The translations under genes were made by a program, and so were the position numbers. DNA of 64,000 nucleotides. Source: Phaseolus vulgaris. Lineage: Eukaryota > Streptophyta > Magnoliopsida > Fabales > Fabaceae. The stretch is from positions 1 through 64,000 of the forward strand of contig NW_027174126.1 in assembly GCF_000499845.2 (NCBI RefSeq). The letters are read 5' to 3'. The notes beneath the pieces are model-generated. The model was not told the origin of the DNA, searched no databases, and saw nothing but the letters and a program-made list of their open reading frames with translations. Below are positions 1 through 11,091 of the stretch, one piece after another (position 1 is the first letter of the stretch; each line of letters begins with the position of its first letter).

Positions 1-49
1 TCCATTCATTCTGACTTTTCGTTTTTCCTCCATTTGCAGCTATCTCACG

Positions 50-2287
50 ATGGCTCGCTTGAAACAAACTGCGCGCATCATTGCCTCTTCTTCTGGTGCA
101 CAGCCTTCCGCGAGTGCGCCAGCTCCACCACCGCCTGTGGCTACCTCCTACCACGAAAATGCCAGGGTCTACGAATGGGCTCCCCTGGCATTGCTCGCTG
201 AAACCTCCACTCTACTGCCTGAGGCCATCTCAAGTCCTTGCTAAGTCGCAATCCTGATGAGCCCTCCTGCTCCGTCGACAGGGAGAGTGACTTCAACATT
301 CAAATTCGCATCCCTCCTCGAGGGATGCCTATCTGCGCGGATGACAGGGCCACCAATGGGGTGCCCTTCGTCTTTGTCTACTCCGCTATCTTCAAGAGGT
401 TGAAGCTGCGTCTCCCTTTCACCTTCTTCGAAAAGGAGCTGATGATGGAGCTAAACGTCGCGCCCTGCCAACTCCATCCAAATGCCTGGGCCTTCATCCG
501 AGCATTTCAAATCCTCTGCAGCTATTCGGGCTCAATGCCTCTGTGGACGTGTTCCTCTACTTCTTCGAAGCGAAGAACCCTGGGGACAGGTCCTGGGTCA
601 GCCTGAACGGGGTTGCTGGACGGGTGCTCCTGGGCCTGTACCAGCAATCCTTCAAAGATTGGAAGGGCAGATTCTACATGATATCTGCTACCCCTCAAAG
701 TCCAAGTCTGCTCGAGGGGTACCCCCTCTACTGGGTTCCTGGAGTTGAGTTCAAGAAACCCCGGGATCTCGAAACCATGGCCCCCTACGAGCGCGAGCTA
801 TGTGGGCTGTTCCTGGGGGCCAAGTACAACTCTACACTCCTCATCAAACATGAGTTTGATGTGGTGGCTCTGAAAAAAATATATAGGTAGCTCTTCTTCT
901 TTCACCTCTCTTAGGATGCCTGCGCCTTTTCATGCATGTTTTATGTGTTTTTTACCTTACTTGCATACCTTGGTCAACTAACCCCTCCCTTTCTCGTCTA
1001 TGCAGACTCAATGACGGGGAAAGACAGGAAGCTGGCCTTGCTGGAGCTTGCCAAACGTAGGGGAGCCAAGGGCACTGGCTCCTCTTCTTCTACAACTGAG
1101 CCCATTGCAGCCCCTCCACTCTCGGTCGCGCCAGCTGAAGGCCCCGAGCAAGGGAAGAAAAGGAAAAGGCTGGTGAAGGCTTCCACTTCAACTGCTGTTG
1201 CTGCTGCTTCAACTGAAGAGGAGAGCTCAGGCTCTCCTCTTGTGCATCGCCAGAGGAAGAGAGCAGCCGTTGAGGGGGCCTCATCTCTCCAGCCTGGAGA
1301 GATTGAGGTGGTGGAAGTAGAGGAAGGGTCTTCCCCTCCTCCCTGCGCTCAAACTGCCTCAGAGCCCATCAACCTTCCTTCTCCAGGCCAGCAGCTGCCT
1401 CCATCTACCAAACTGCCATCTTCCCCCCTAGCAGGCCAATCACCTGGTCCATCCGCTCATCCTGCTGGGGGCGCTTCTGCCCAAGCTGGGGGTGCACCAC
1501 CACCACTGCTGCCAATCCCTAACACCGCTGCTGAATGTGGTGGGTCTAGCTCGCGCCCAAGCGCTTCTGGGCCACCCACGAGAATTTCAGCAGGGTCATC
1601 ACCCTGGTTCGACAGCTCATAAGTAACCGGGAGCTCGTCGAGTGGAATGGTGATGAGGTTGACATGCACCTGGCAAGGCAGGTGGTGCTCTCTCTAGAAT
1701 TCTCCACCCAACATCGCAAACAAATAGCCCTGGAGAAGAGGGTGAAGGAGCTTGAGCACGACAAGGAGTCGCTGCGAAGTGACTTCGAAGCCGCTCAAGG
1801 GTCCGTTGAACTGATGCGAGGCATGGTGGAGAAGGCTAGGAGGGAATACCTAGCGCAGGTCCAAGAGACCATCAAGACGGAGATCTTGATGGGGCAGATG
1901 GTGAGCTCTTTGGACTGCGAGGTGGTGGAGCTTAAGGCCGAGACTTCCTCCCTGCGCCAACAGAACACTCAGCTACTACGGGAGCTCGAGTCCGCCAAAG
2001 AGGCAGCTGCTGCTGGGGAGAAAAGACTTGAGGAGGTGGTGGGCAAACTGTCTGAAGCTGCCTCCTCCCTTGCTGCCGTCACCACTGAGAGAGATGCTAC
2101 GGAGGCTTCAAAGCAAGAACTGGAGGTGGAGAAGGCTGATTTGATGAATGTGGGTGCTGATGCCCTTACAGACGGATTCGAGCTAGCACTCGAGCAAATC
2201 AAATGCGTTCTCCCAGACCTGGACCTCTCGCAGTTCAGCATCTACCATGAAGTGGTGGATGGAAAGCTCATTCCCCCTGCCCCTTAA
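50..2287 (+). pseudogene. Antisense extra ORF of the Tat element (gypsy-associated domain plus coiled coil), frameshifted
   Basis: This ORF runs opposite to pol. Exon 1 (50-886) encodes the plant domain often labelled putative gypsy type transposon (PF04195-like, from memory), with blocks such as YEWAPLALL, LPFTFFEKELMMELNVAP, WAFIRAFQILC and DVFLYFFEAK. It is broken by frameshifts near 240 and 520-545. A GT-AG intron follows at 887-1,005. Exon 2 carries a Ser/Pro/Ala-rich low-complexity stretch (about 1,030-1,620), then after another frameshift near 1,620-1,660 a long heptad-rich coiled coil (1,664-2,240). It ends in a conserved tail, VVDGKLIPPAP. The same tail motif (VVDGKVVP) ends the copy at 43,234-45,518. 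Function is unknown; the coiled coil suggests oligomerisation. It could also be a captured host-gene derivative. Confidence 0.75.
887..1005 (+). other. Putative GT-AG intron in the antisense ORF
   Basis: The reading frame ends at AG|GTAGCT. A pyrimidine-rich stretch leads to TATGCAG|ACTCAATG, after which the frame reopens. The position matches introns in the other two antisense ORF copies (41,040-41,128 and 44,545-44,728). Those two join in phase 1; here the donor is one base out of phase, consistent with decay of this copy. Confidence 0.6.
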
Positions 2288-3327
2288 ACCCTTCTTTTCT
2301 CTGTAAATTTAGCTTCTGCACAGTTTTTCTTTGCACTTTGGAATTGTATAAGACTTGGGCATGAATGTAATATCTCAATGCTTCTTTTCTTGCATCAGTT
2401 TCTTCCCTTGTATTTCTTTGAACTTCACTTATCTTTATGTGCGCGACTAACTGTTAGCTAGCTTAGGTTCAGCGCGATCTTGGGCTTTACCTTTCCTTTC
2501 GCACACGACTAAGTGTTAACCAGCTTAGGCTTAGCGCGATCTTGAGCTTCGTCTTTCACTTTGCGCACGACTAAGTGTTAACCAGCTGAGGCTTAGCGCG
2601 ATCTGCTTCTCTTATTCTTTCGCTTCTACTTGATCACGACTGGCTATTCCCTCAGCTTGGTGTTTAACAGTCCTCGTGCGCTGCTTTGCACCACTAGCCA
2701 ATTACTGACGACTCATCAGTGATCGTTCTTTAGTCTTTACTTAGCTTTCTCTGTCGCTCTAGCGCTAAGTGCATGGAGGACTTTGACATCGATCGCTCAA
2801 GGTGATGCCTCGTCTTGGGGAAAGAAAAGTGTTTCTCGCTAACCCCTCTTACTTTCCCCAAGGTCATCACCCTTTGGCGGGTTGAGTCGCTCATTCCCTG
2901 CCTCACTCCTGGGGTGAGAAGGGTTTCGGACTAAGAGTCTTACTGGGCCAATATTGGTGTATGCCAAGTGGGTAAGGACGTTTTGTCAAAACCTTTCCTT
3001 TCCTTCCCTTGGTCTTACTAGCACCCCTGGCTTTTCAAACCTTTAACTGCTTGCGCTCACACCTGGGGTGAGGAAGACTTAGATCGGTGCCAGTACTTGC
3101 GCCTAGGGCAAGTAGGGCCTAACCAATCACCTGCACTTGCACCTGGGGCAAGGAGGATTTTAACTTTAATACTTGAGCACACTTGGTATGCTGGAAATTT
3201 TTCTTTAATTGGGTGGCCTCGTTAAAAACCCTCTTTAGGGAAAAGAGTGCCCCCTTGTCTGTTCAACTGTTTCCACCACATACAAAGCATGTGTCTTTTA
3301 GCGCGAGAACGCCATTACTGTACAACT
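2288..3327. other. Non-coding pol/antisense-ORF spacer of the Tat element
   Basis: There is no credible coding sequence here. The spacer contains a three-unit tandem repeat (2,439-2,606) and several degenerate repeats around the words CACCTGGGG and AAGGA (about 2,900-3,170). The stretch at 3,209-3,252 (GGGTGGCCTCGTTAAAAACC) recurs at 31,722-31,765 beside another integrase, so it is a conserved 3' flank of pol in this family. Confidence 0.6.
2439..2606. repeat. Tandem repeat, unit about 61 bp, about 2.7 copies
   Basis: Three successive units each contain ACGACTAAGTGTTAACCAGC or a near variant followed by AGGCTTAGCGCGATCT. Units start near 2,441, 2,501 and 2,563. Tandem repeats in this spacer are common in Tat elements. 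Confidence 0.7.
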
Positions 3328-4551
3328 TTAACTGAAATAAAATTTTAAATGGGTGGCGTTCCACGTTCTGGGGATTTCTCCTCCTTCCAAAGTCTCTAGG
3401 CAATAGGCTCCATTCTCTAATGTCTCCACCACTCTGTACGGGCCTGTCCACTTTGGGGATAACTTGTTCTGCATGTCATTCTGATGCGCCTTTCTCATCA
3501 CCAGATCACCTTCCTGGAAGCGCCTGGGCCTCACTTTAGAGTTGTGCCTCCGCTCTACTCTTCTCTTCACAGCTTCAGCACTGACTCTGGCCTCTTCCCG
3601 CACTTCGTCTAGCAGATCCAGATTCACCTTACGCTCTTCATTGGACTCTTCAGCAACGAAGTTCAAGAATCTGGGGGAGCTCTCCTGTATTTCCACAGGA
3701 ATCATGGCGTCTGTCCCATAGACAAGGCTGAAGGGTGTCTCATGGGTGCTGGACTGTGGGGTGGTGTGATAAGACCATACGATTCTGGGGACCTCCTCTG
3801 CCCAGCCTCCTTTGGCCTTGTCTAGTCTTCGCTTCAGCCCCCTGAGCAGCACTCGGTTTGCTGACTCCACCTGCCCATTGGTTTGTGGGTGCTCCACTGA
3901 TGCGAAGACCTGTTGTATCTTTAACTCTTCACACATCTTCCTCAGCTGATGACTTGTGAACTGGGTGCCATTGTCGGAAACTAGCCTCTTGGGTATTCCG
4001 AAGCGGCAGACAATGTTCTTCCAGACGAAGTGTTCAACTTTATGTGCGGTGATGTGTGCGACTGGCTCTGCCTCCACCCACTTGGTGAAATACTCGATGG
4101 CCACGATGAGGAACTTCATCTGCCTTGTCGCCAGGGGAAAGGGTCCTAAGATGTCAATCCCCCATGTATGGAATGGCCACGGGCTATGGATGGACCTCAA
4201 CTCCTCGAGGGGTGCCTTGTGCCAGTCTGCATGCAGTTGACACTGTTTGCATCGCTGAGCAAACCTTATGCAATCTTCCTTCAGCTTTGGCCAGTAGTAC
4301 CCCGCGCGGAGTACTCTACTTGCCAAAGCGCGACCACCTACGTGGCTTCCGCACACCCCCTCGTGCAGCTCAGACATGAGCCTGGTGCATTGCTCGCCGT
4401 GTACACAGATCTGCACAGGGTGAGAAAATCCAAATCTAAATAGGCTTCCATCTATAAGAGTAAACTTACTTGAACCCCTCTTTATTCTTTTTGCCTCTGC
4501 CAGATCGAGCGGGAGTACACCATCTTCTAAGTATAGCTGGTATGGTGTCAT
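3328..4551 (-). pseudogene. Integrase domain of Tat gag-pol (3' part)
   Basis: A 407-codon open segment in the same frame as the upstream gag-pol pieces, separated from them by two stops. It holds an HHCC zinc finger (H63, H70, C101, C104 counted from the first Met) and a catalytic core with D133 (WGIDILGP), D193 (SDNGTQF) and E229 (NGQVESANR), that is D-x59-D-x35-E. The C-terminal part contains LSPKWTGPYRV and ends in THLKFYFS. It would insert reverse-transcribed DNA into the host chromosome. The codon just before this segment is TAG where the related copy at 39,215 has TGG (DTWMTPY), so the domain can no longer be made as part of the polyprotein without readthrough. Confidence 0.85.
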
Positions 4552-4608
4552 CTAGGTGTCGGGTTCCTTCTCCGCACGGACCTCCATCAGCTCATCGGTC
4601 TTTGAGGG

Positions 4609-5745
4609 TCACGATCTCACCCTCGGTGCTCTTAGCGTTTCTTGGGTCAACGACCGATGACCGATCGTTAGACGCTCCATTGACTTGTATACATGAAGCA
4701 CCTGGTTGTCTGATACGAACGCGCGCGGCACCTTCAGGGTCTCCTGAATGACAGTCCTCTGCTTCCCCCCCTTGCCTGAGCTGGCCAGCTTGGCAAGCAG
4801 GTCTGCTCGGGCATTCTGCTCTCTTGGCACGTGTACTAACTCAAACTCGGCGAAGGACGTCTTCAGGAGCTGCACATACTCCAGGTAGGCTGCCATCTGG
4901 GGATCCTTTGCTTGGAACTCCCCCGTAACTTGCCCGGTGACCAGTAACGAATCGCTCTTGGCCAGCAGATTTCTTGCTCCCATTTCTCTTGCTAGCAACA
5001 TTCCTGCGATCAGGGCCTCATACTCCGCCTGATTGTTGCTAGCTTTGAAGGCAAAGCGGAGGGACTGCTCGATCAGTACCCCATTTGGTCCTTCCAGGAT
5101 GACTCCCGCGCCGCTTCCCTGCTGATTAGAGGAGCCATCCACCGATAACACCCATCGGAAATTTAGCCCTTCTGTAGGTGTCGCGATTGATGATAGCTCG
5201 ACTACGAAGTCCGCGAACACCTGCCCCTTGATCGGTCCTCGGGGCTCGTACTGAATATCAAATTCTGACAATTCCACTGCCCATTTGACCATCCTGCCTG
5301 CTACATCAGGTTTCTTCAATACGTTCTGGATAGGCAGATCAGTCATCACCACCACTGTGAAGCTGTGGAAATAATGCCTGAGTCTTCTGGCTGAAAACAC
5401 CACCGCCAGAGCAGCCTTCTCGAGGGCTTGGTATCTTGTTTCAGGGCCTTGCAGCACCTTACTCACGAAGTAAACAGGCCTCTGGGCCTGGTCCTGCTCT
5501 TGCACCAGGACTGAGCTGACTGCTCTCTCCGTAACAGCAAAGTATAGACGAAGAGGGATGCCTACCTGGGGCTTTCGCAAGACTGGTGGGCTCGCCAGGT
5601 ACCCCTTTAACTTGATGAAAGCCTCCTCGCACTCCTGTGTCCAGAGAAATCTGCTGTTGCGTTTGAGACACTGGAAGTATGGGTGACCTTTCTCCCCTCC
5701 AGCGGACATAAATCGGGACAGAGCTGCCAAGCAACCGGTGAGCTG
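4609..5745 (-). pseudogene. RT connection and dual RNase H segment of Tat gag-pol
   Basis: Open segment in the same frame as the RT piece, starting after the TAG at 5,746-5,748. The first part is the RT tail and retroviral-type RNase H (LRLYFAVTERAVSSVL, YQALEKAALAVVF). The second is the additional archaeal-type RNase H of the Tat lineage, with acidic positions in VDGSSNQQGSG, QAEYEALIAG, KSDSLLVTG and ARADLLAKL. It ends at a TGA (4,609-4,611) inside a linker before integrase. The RNase H degrades RNA in the RNA/DNA hybrid during reverse transcription. Confidence 0.85.
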
Positions 5746-8625
5746 CTACACCTCCTTCACCGTCGTTGGGCTCCTCATTGCCACGATCGCCGCACACTTC
5801 TCCGGGTTAGCTTCGATTCCCCGCTCTGTCAAGAGGAAACCCAAGAACTTCCCAGCCTCCACACCGAAAATGCATTTCTCAGGGTTGAGCTTCAGCCTGT
5901 ACTTGGCAATGGTGGTGAATAGCTCTTCCAGATCAGCTGCATGATGCTTCTTTTCTTGGGACGTGACCACCATGTCATCTACATAGGCGTGCACGTTCCT
6001 TCCCAGCATGGGCGAGAGCACCCTATCCATGAGCCGCTGGTAGGTAGCCCCCGCATTCTTTAACCCGAATGGCATGACCTTGTAGCAATAGCAAGACCGT
6101 TCCGTCATAAACGCAGTCTTGCATTCATCCATTGGGTGCATCCTGATCTGGTTATACCCCGAGAAAGCGTCCAAGAAGCTGAGTAGCTTTCCCCCCGATG
6201 CGCTATCGACTAGAGCGTCTATACTGGGTAAGGGGTAAGAATCCTTGGGACACGCCTTGTTGAGGTCAGTGAAGTCCACGCACATTCTCCACTTGCCGCT
6301 TGCCTTCTGAACCAGTACCACATTCGCTAGCCACTCGGGGTACTGGATTTCTCTGATATGCCCTGCGGCAAGGAGCTTCTGCGCTTCGTCGTGGATCACC
6401 TTCCTCTTCTCCTCGTTGAACTTCCTTCGCCTCTGACGCACAGGTCGAACCATGGGGTCCATCGACAGACGATGGCAGAGGAAATCGGGGTCGATTCCTG
6501 GCATGTCGGATGCTGACCATGCAAAGGCATTCATGTGCTTCTCAATCACACCCATGATCAGCATTCGTTCTTCTTCAGCGAGGGATCCCCCTAACTTGAA
6601 CTTTCTTCCCCCGACGTCCACTTCGACCCATCCCTCAGCGGGATGGGGCCTTCTCTCGCTGGCGATGACCGCCCTCGCGATCCCTGACTCGCGAGGAGTG
6701 ATCGCGCCTTCCTCTTCTTCTTCAACTTGGGCTACCTGGGAGCCCCCCACCGCAGCATCCTCCATCCTTCGAGCGCCCTGTGTCTCCCTGACCACCAATC
6801 GCTCTTCGCGCACGCCTGGTGGTGGTTTTGTGGTGACGTGGCACACACTTCTCTTTTGCTTCAAGCTGTTCTCATAACAGCGTCTTGCCTCAGCCTGATC
6901 TGACCTGATGGTTATCACGGTTCCCTCCATCGACGGCAACTTCAACTTCATGTGCCTCGTTGATGGTATTGCGCCCAACCTATTGAGTGTTGGCCTACCC
7001 AACAAAACGTTGTACGCAGAAGGGGCATTCACCACCAGGTACTTTATCTTTTCAGTGCGGGCTGTCGTTACGTCAGTGAACGTTGTCCTCAGCTCGATGT
7101 ATCCCCGCACCTCTACCTGATCCCCTGCAAAACCGTAGAGACAGCCAGTGTACGGTCTTAGCTGGTCAGGGGATAACTGTAACTTGTTGAATGTTGGCCA
7201 GAACATGACGTCTGCCGAACTTCCTTGATCTACGAGTACTCGGTGCACTCGCCTTCCCGCAGTGATGAGAGAAATGACCACAGGGTCGTTGTCGTGTGGG
7301 ACAACGTCCCGCAGATCAGCTTTCCTGAAGACGATGTCCACTTCGGGGTAATGACTCTCATTTACCGCATCTACCGCCATTACTGATCGAGCGTATCTCC
7401 TTCTCTGTGAAGCTGTGCATCCCCCACCCGAGAAGCCTCCCGCGATCGTCTGCACTTCCCCATGCACAGGGACTTCATGCTGCTGTTCTCCAGTTTGGGA
7501 TCCTGACGCGCGGTCACCCTGCGGCTCACGCAGGTAATCTGCTAGGAAACCAGACTTCACCAACTCTGCCAATTGGTGTCCCAGGGCCAAACAAGAGTGA
7601 AGTGTATGGCCAAAAGCCTGATGAAACTCACACCACTCATTCTTCTTTCTTCCAAGTACCTTATCTGTCTTCTCTGGTACTCGTAGTCTTGCTGCTACAG
7701 CAGGAAGGGCGATGAGATCCGCCAATCCTACCATGAAGTTGTACCTCGGGGGTGCATTATTCTCCCTTGCACGCCCCCTGTTCTGGTCTTTGCCTGGTGC
7801 ATAGGGACGAGGTTTTTCCCGCACCTTCTTCCCCTCCTTGGCCTCATGCACCCTTGCTTGCTGTGGCTTTCCTTGCCCTCCACGCGGTCTTGGTGGTGCA
7901 GCACTTCCTCTCTTCTCAGAAACCTCTGTTTCTGCCACTATGTGTGCCACCGCACGTCGTCGGATCTCTGCAAAGGTGCTAGGATGGCTCCTGATGAGAG
8001 ATTCGCTGAAGGGGCCAGGCAGCACTCCCTTCTTAAACGCGTGGACCAGCATATCTTCATCTTTGCTGGGCAATCTCACCACTTGTGCCCCAAAACGGTT
8101 GAGGTAGTCCTTCAGCGACTCCCCCTGGTATTGGCGCACATCAAACAGATCGTAGGACACCACTGCAGGTGCTTTGTTGACGATGTATTGCTCGGTGAAG
8201 AGCTTCGAGAACTGAGAGAAAGACGTGATATGTCCTTCTGGTAGGCTTACGAACCACTCCATGGCGATTCCGCTAAGCGTACTCATAAACATTTTGCAGT
8301 AGACAGCGTCTGAACCCCCAGACAACATCATCTGGGTGTGGAACGCCGTCAGATGCGCCTCCAGGTCTTCTACCCCCTTGAACGATGCTTTGACCCCCAC
8401 CAGGTTGGGCGGCACCATGGTTCCCATGATCGAACCATGGTGGCAACTCGAACGTGGAGGAATCGCTTCGTAGCACTCTCTGCCCTGCCTACACGACTGC
8501 GTCTTCTGCAGAATCACCCTCAGAACCTTCTCTTGCTTCTCCAAACGTGACCTGCAAAACACACAGACGGCGCCTCTAGCGGCCGTTTGCACTCCGACGA
8601 TCAAGTTAGTCCACAGAACCACCAA
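5746..8625 (-). pseudogene. Gag-protease-reverse transcriptase segment of Tat gag-pol
   Basis: A 959-codon open segment. The gag homology starts about residue 76 (GVKASFKGVEDLEAHL) and runs through FRQY-like blocks such as VRQYQGESLKDYLNRFG. A Cys/His region CEFHQAFGHTLHSC follows. The protease site is VDQGSSADVMF with its Asp near residue 466. RT contains CVDFTDLNKACPKDSYPLP and YVDD at residues 881-884. The first about 70 residues do not match gag of the sister copies, which begin MRKMRSNRSS and carry a coiled-coil segment. Here the frame runs back into U5-like LTR sequence, so the true gag start and leader appear deleted. The segment ends at TAG in KEV*QLTG, a stop shared with the copy at 20,811. 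Confidence 0.85.
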
Positions 8626-9630
8626 AGACTAGAAAACTAGTAGTGTATGTGTGAGAACTCTTGCACTCTGTTTTTCGTTTTCCTCACTCTCCTCCTGATT
8701 CTCTCTTTTATCACTTTTTCCCTGCTTCTGGCATAACAGAATTCTGTTATGCTTTTCTGGCATGTGTCAGAACCCTGTTATGCTTTTCAGAGAAAGCGTA
8801 CCTTCAGAATCAGCAGTGGGGAGCGTGAGAGTCTGTGCATGTCTGCGCGTCTCTGCGCTTGGCTGCGCCTGTCTGTACCTTTAGTGGTACGGAGTGCTCT
8901 TTTGTCTGGACCGCACCCCTCTCAGATGATGACACGTGGAGGCCTGCAACTCACATCTAACCACACACGTGTCACTTACTGGAAGGGCTCTAGCGCTTCT
9001 CTTTGTGTGCCTAAGTTACGCCCTTGCGGAGTAACTTAGGATGTTTCTCTTATCTGGGCAGATCGCATACTCTCGGGAGAACGTCGGGTGTGGCTGGTCT
9101 AGGCACACTCACCAAACGTTGCTCCCTGCGTATACAGCTTACCCTTCACGATGTCATGCACGTAATGGGTTGAGGGAACCATCAACCACTGACTGGTTTA
9201 CTAGTTCCCTCAGGCCACTCTCGTGCATGATTCCCTGAGGTGTGCTCATGCGAGATCCATGCGTAACGCTCTTGCTGGGAACCTCATTCCCAGTTTAACT
9301 GCGTGTAACACGAGACCCCGATGACACTACCCCGATGACTGATCAGTGTTTATCTGTTTCTCACGTTCTGCCTCCAGGCGTTAGTCTGAGAACTGGTCTG
9401 TTGGTGGCCACTTGGCTACTGACCACCGATCACCGTTCTGGATGATCTGTCCCCCGACCTCTCTGCCGCCTGATCTGTTGGTGGTCCCTTGGTTACTGAC
9501 CACCGATCACCTTTCTTGGCGATCGTCCCCCTGACCTCTCTGCCACCTGGTCCACGTGTCACCCTGCGAGTGGTCCACGTGGTTCTCTGATGCTGACGTC
9601 ATCGACTACCGATGATCGGATCAGAGGGGT
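8540..9630 (-). repeat. Probable 5' LTR of the Tat element, boundaries uncertain
   Basis: The block at 8,540-8,605 (GCGGCCGTTTGCACTCCGAC) also occurs in the U5 part of the LTR at 34,276-34,618 and, in variant form, in the other Tat LTRs. Sequence to about 9,630 is non-coding and includes a 77-bp tandem duplication. The matching left LTR is outside the window, so neither end can be fixed by pairing. No primer-binding motif is found between this LTR and gag, unlike at 25,027 or 34,256. Confidence 0.4.
9397..9550. repeat. Two-copy 77-bp tandem duplication inside LTR-like sequence
   Basis: Units starting at 9,397 and 9,474 both read TCTGTTGGTGG, then TACTGACCACCGATCACC, then GACCTCTCTGCC. They differ at a few bases. 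Confidence 0.7.
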
Positions 9631-9639
9631 TTCGTGATG

Positions 9640-10272
9640 AAGGAGGAGGATTTGGGGTGATCTTTGAGCGAGTCATTGCGGAAGCTGCAGAGGAAAAAGA
9701 AAGGGAAAAATGATCAGGGTTCGCAGAGGCTGACTCGATCATGAAAGAAGGGTGAAAAACGAACGAACGTAGGTTCGTCGTGACGTTGACGGAGCCCTAA
9801 GTTACGAAGAAGGAGAAATGGAAAAAAACAACTCACAACGTATGCACCAGACAGTTAAAGGATGATGCGAATCGGTTAAAATGCGGGAAGAACTAGCAGA
9901 AGAAGGAAAGGATGTACCTTTTTATGATCGGGAAGGCGATGAAGGATGTTGGTGATTCAGAAGGTTGAAGAACGCTGAGAGCTTTTTTGCAGAAGAGAGT
10001 TGGAGCGTCTGAGAAAACGAAGAAAGTGATGGAACAGTGAAGCGAAATGGGTTTAAGGGTTTTTCGAAATGGGTTTGGGAAGCGCAAACGTTAACTAAAG
10101 GTAGCCGTTGATGAAGCCACGTGTCGAGCGATGGGTGAGGTGTTTGGTGGAGCGTCAGAGAAGCAGAAAGTACAACCGCTTGAAATTCTGCGCCAGTGCC
10201 ACGTAGATCGGTATTGACGTGACTCTTTTAGTCTTTTCGCTGGACAAGTCTTCGCTTAAGACTGGGGGCTTG
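9640..10272 (+). other. 3' internal remnant of a plus-strand Tat element
   Basis: Purine-rich non-coding sequence ending in CTTAAGACTGGGGGCTTG directly before an LTR start. The copy at 45,530-46,245 has the same layout and nearly the same last 25 bases before its LTR. This marks the sequence as the region between an antisense ORF and the 3' LTR. All upstream parts of this element are missing in this window. Confidence 0.55.
10258..10272 (+). other. Polypurine-tract-like site before 3' LTR
   Basis: AAGACTGGGGGCTTG immediately precedes the LTR start TGTACCGCC. The same arrangement occurs at 46,231-46,245 (one extra G). A conserved G-rich tract at this place is where plus-strand DNA synthesis would be primed. 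Confidence 0.55.
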
Positions 10273-11091
10273 TGTACCGCCCTGGTAGTCGGAAGTGATG
10301 ACGTGGCATCAAGCTACAGTATAGGCGTATTGACAAGACGCCAGATTGGCAGAAGGAAAGGAAGTCGGGGGCTCGTGTAGTCGCCAGTTATGTAGTTGGC
10401 ATGCTCCGATCTCCGGTGTACCAGAACCGGCGATCACCGAGTTAAAGATGAAGTCGCCAGATGTAAACTCAGGCGACCAAGGGATTGGAGATCGCCAGAG
10501 CAAGCACATCGCCGAAGATGAAGGTGGTGCAGATTATGAAGGCGGCCAGCGAGACCACAGGGAAGGTGTACGAAGGCACCCTAACTCGCCAATTCTAGTA
10601 GAGATCGCGCTCCCAAGTTAGCTATGCACTGGGCAGTACCATGCATAAGTAACTTAGCCAAAAGAGAGTCAGAAGCAGCGCCCAAGTCAAGGAGGCTCCA
10701 GATGATGGCACGCGTACGACTGGATGCGAGCCACGTGTCCAGCTGCGTAACTGCCAGGAGAGAGAAAGTGACCAGGTATAAAAGGGTTTCCCAACGAACT
10801 TTTGAGGTACGCACGTTCAGATTGTCTTCTTTACGCTTGCGAGTTCTTGAGCATACTGTGAGAGAGAACATTGCACGGTTCCTTGAGAGTTCTTGAGTGT
10901 TTGCTCTTGAAGTATTTGGTGGTTCAGTCACTGACTTGGGCGTTGGAGTGCGATCGGCCGCAGCGGCGCCGCTCTGTTCTTTTGCAGGTTCTTGAGGTGG
11001 ATCGTGACGAAGGACGGAGGTTGAAGCGGTGCGCACGTCGATCCAAGTTTGACGAGGCAAGTTCCAACGTTCTGGTCAACAGGCTGGATCA
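10273..11091 (+). repeat. Tat LTR, plus orientation (819 bp)
   Basis: Starts TGTACCGCCCTGGTAGTCGG and ends CAGGCTGGATCA, matching the LTRs at 24,242-25,026 and (minus) 32,908-33,861. It contains a TATA box at 10,777 and the conserved GGCCGCAGCGGCGCCGCTCT block near its 3' end. The base after its end (11,092) is inside a CRM pol gene. No partner LTR with matching flanks is visible here, so whether it is a 3' LTR left by recombination or part of a nested insertion is open. Confidence 0.8.
10777..10783 (+). promoter_or_regulatory. LTR TATA box
   Basis: CCAGGTATAAAAGGG at the position where the sister LTRs have CCAGGTATATAAGAG. Likely core promoter of the element. Confidence 0.6.

Larger units (their letters stand above)
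1..9630 (-). mobile_element. Tat-lineage Ty3/gypsy retrotransposon, minus strand, 3' end outside window
   Basis: Gag-pol reads leftwards from 8,625 to 3,328. It is followed by a repeat-rich spacer and then an extra ORF on the opposite strand (50-2,287). Pol followed by an antisense ORF before the 3' LTR is a known Tat-lineage layout (Grande/RIRE2-like). The 3' LTR would lie left of position 1. The 5' LTR is represented by sequence right of about 8,540, but its outer edge is unclear because it abuts the 3' end of a plus-strand relative near 9.6 kb. Three in-frame stops in pol and frameshifts in the extra ORF show that this copy is dead. Confidence 0.8.

Noticed and set aside
2288..3260. Possible host gene or RNA gene in the 1-kb non-coding stretch
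   Set aside because: Position between pol and antisense ORF, plus tandem repeats, identify it as retroelement spacer. No tRNA or snRNA hallmarks seen.
3956..4379. Plus-strand ORFs opposite the integrase (and similar ORFs opposite gag-pol at 6,452-8,550, 20,098-21,930, 32,394-33,101 and 39,344-39,803)
   Set aside because: They are mirror frames of conserved retroelement proteins on the other strand, with no domain of their own.
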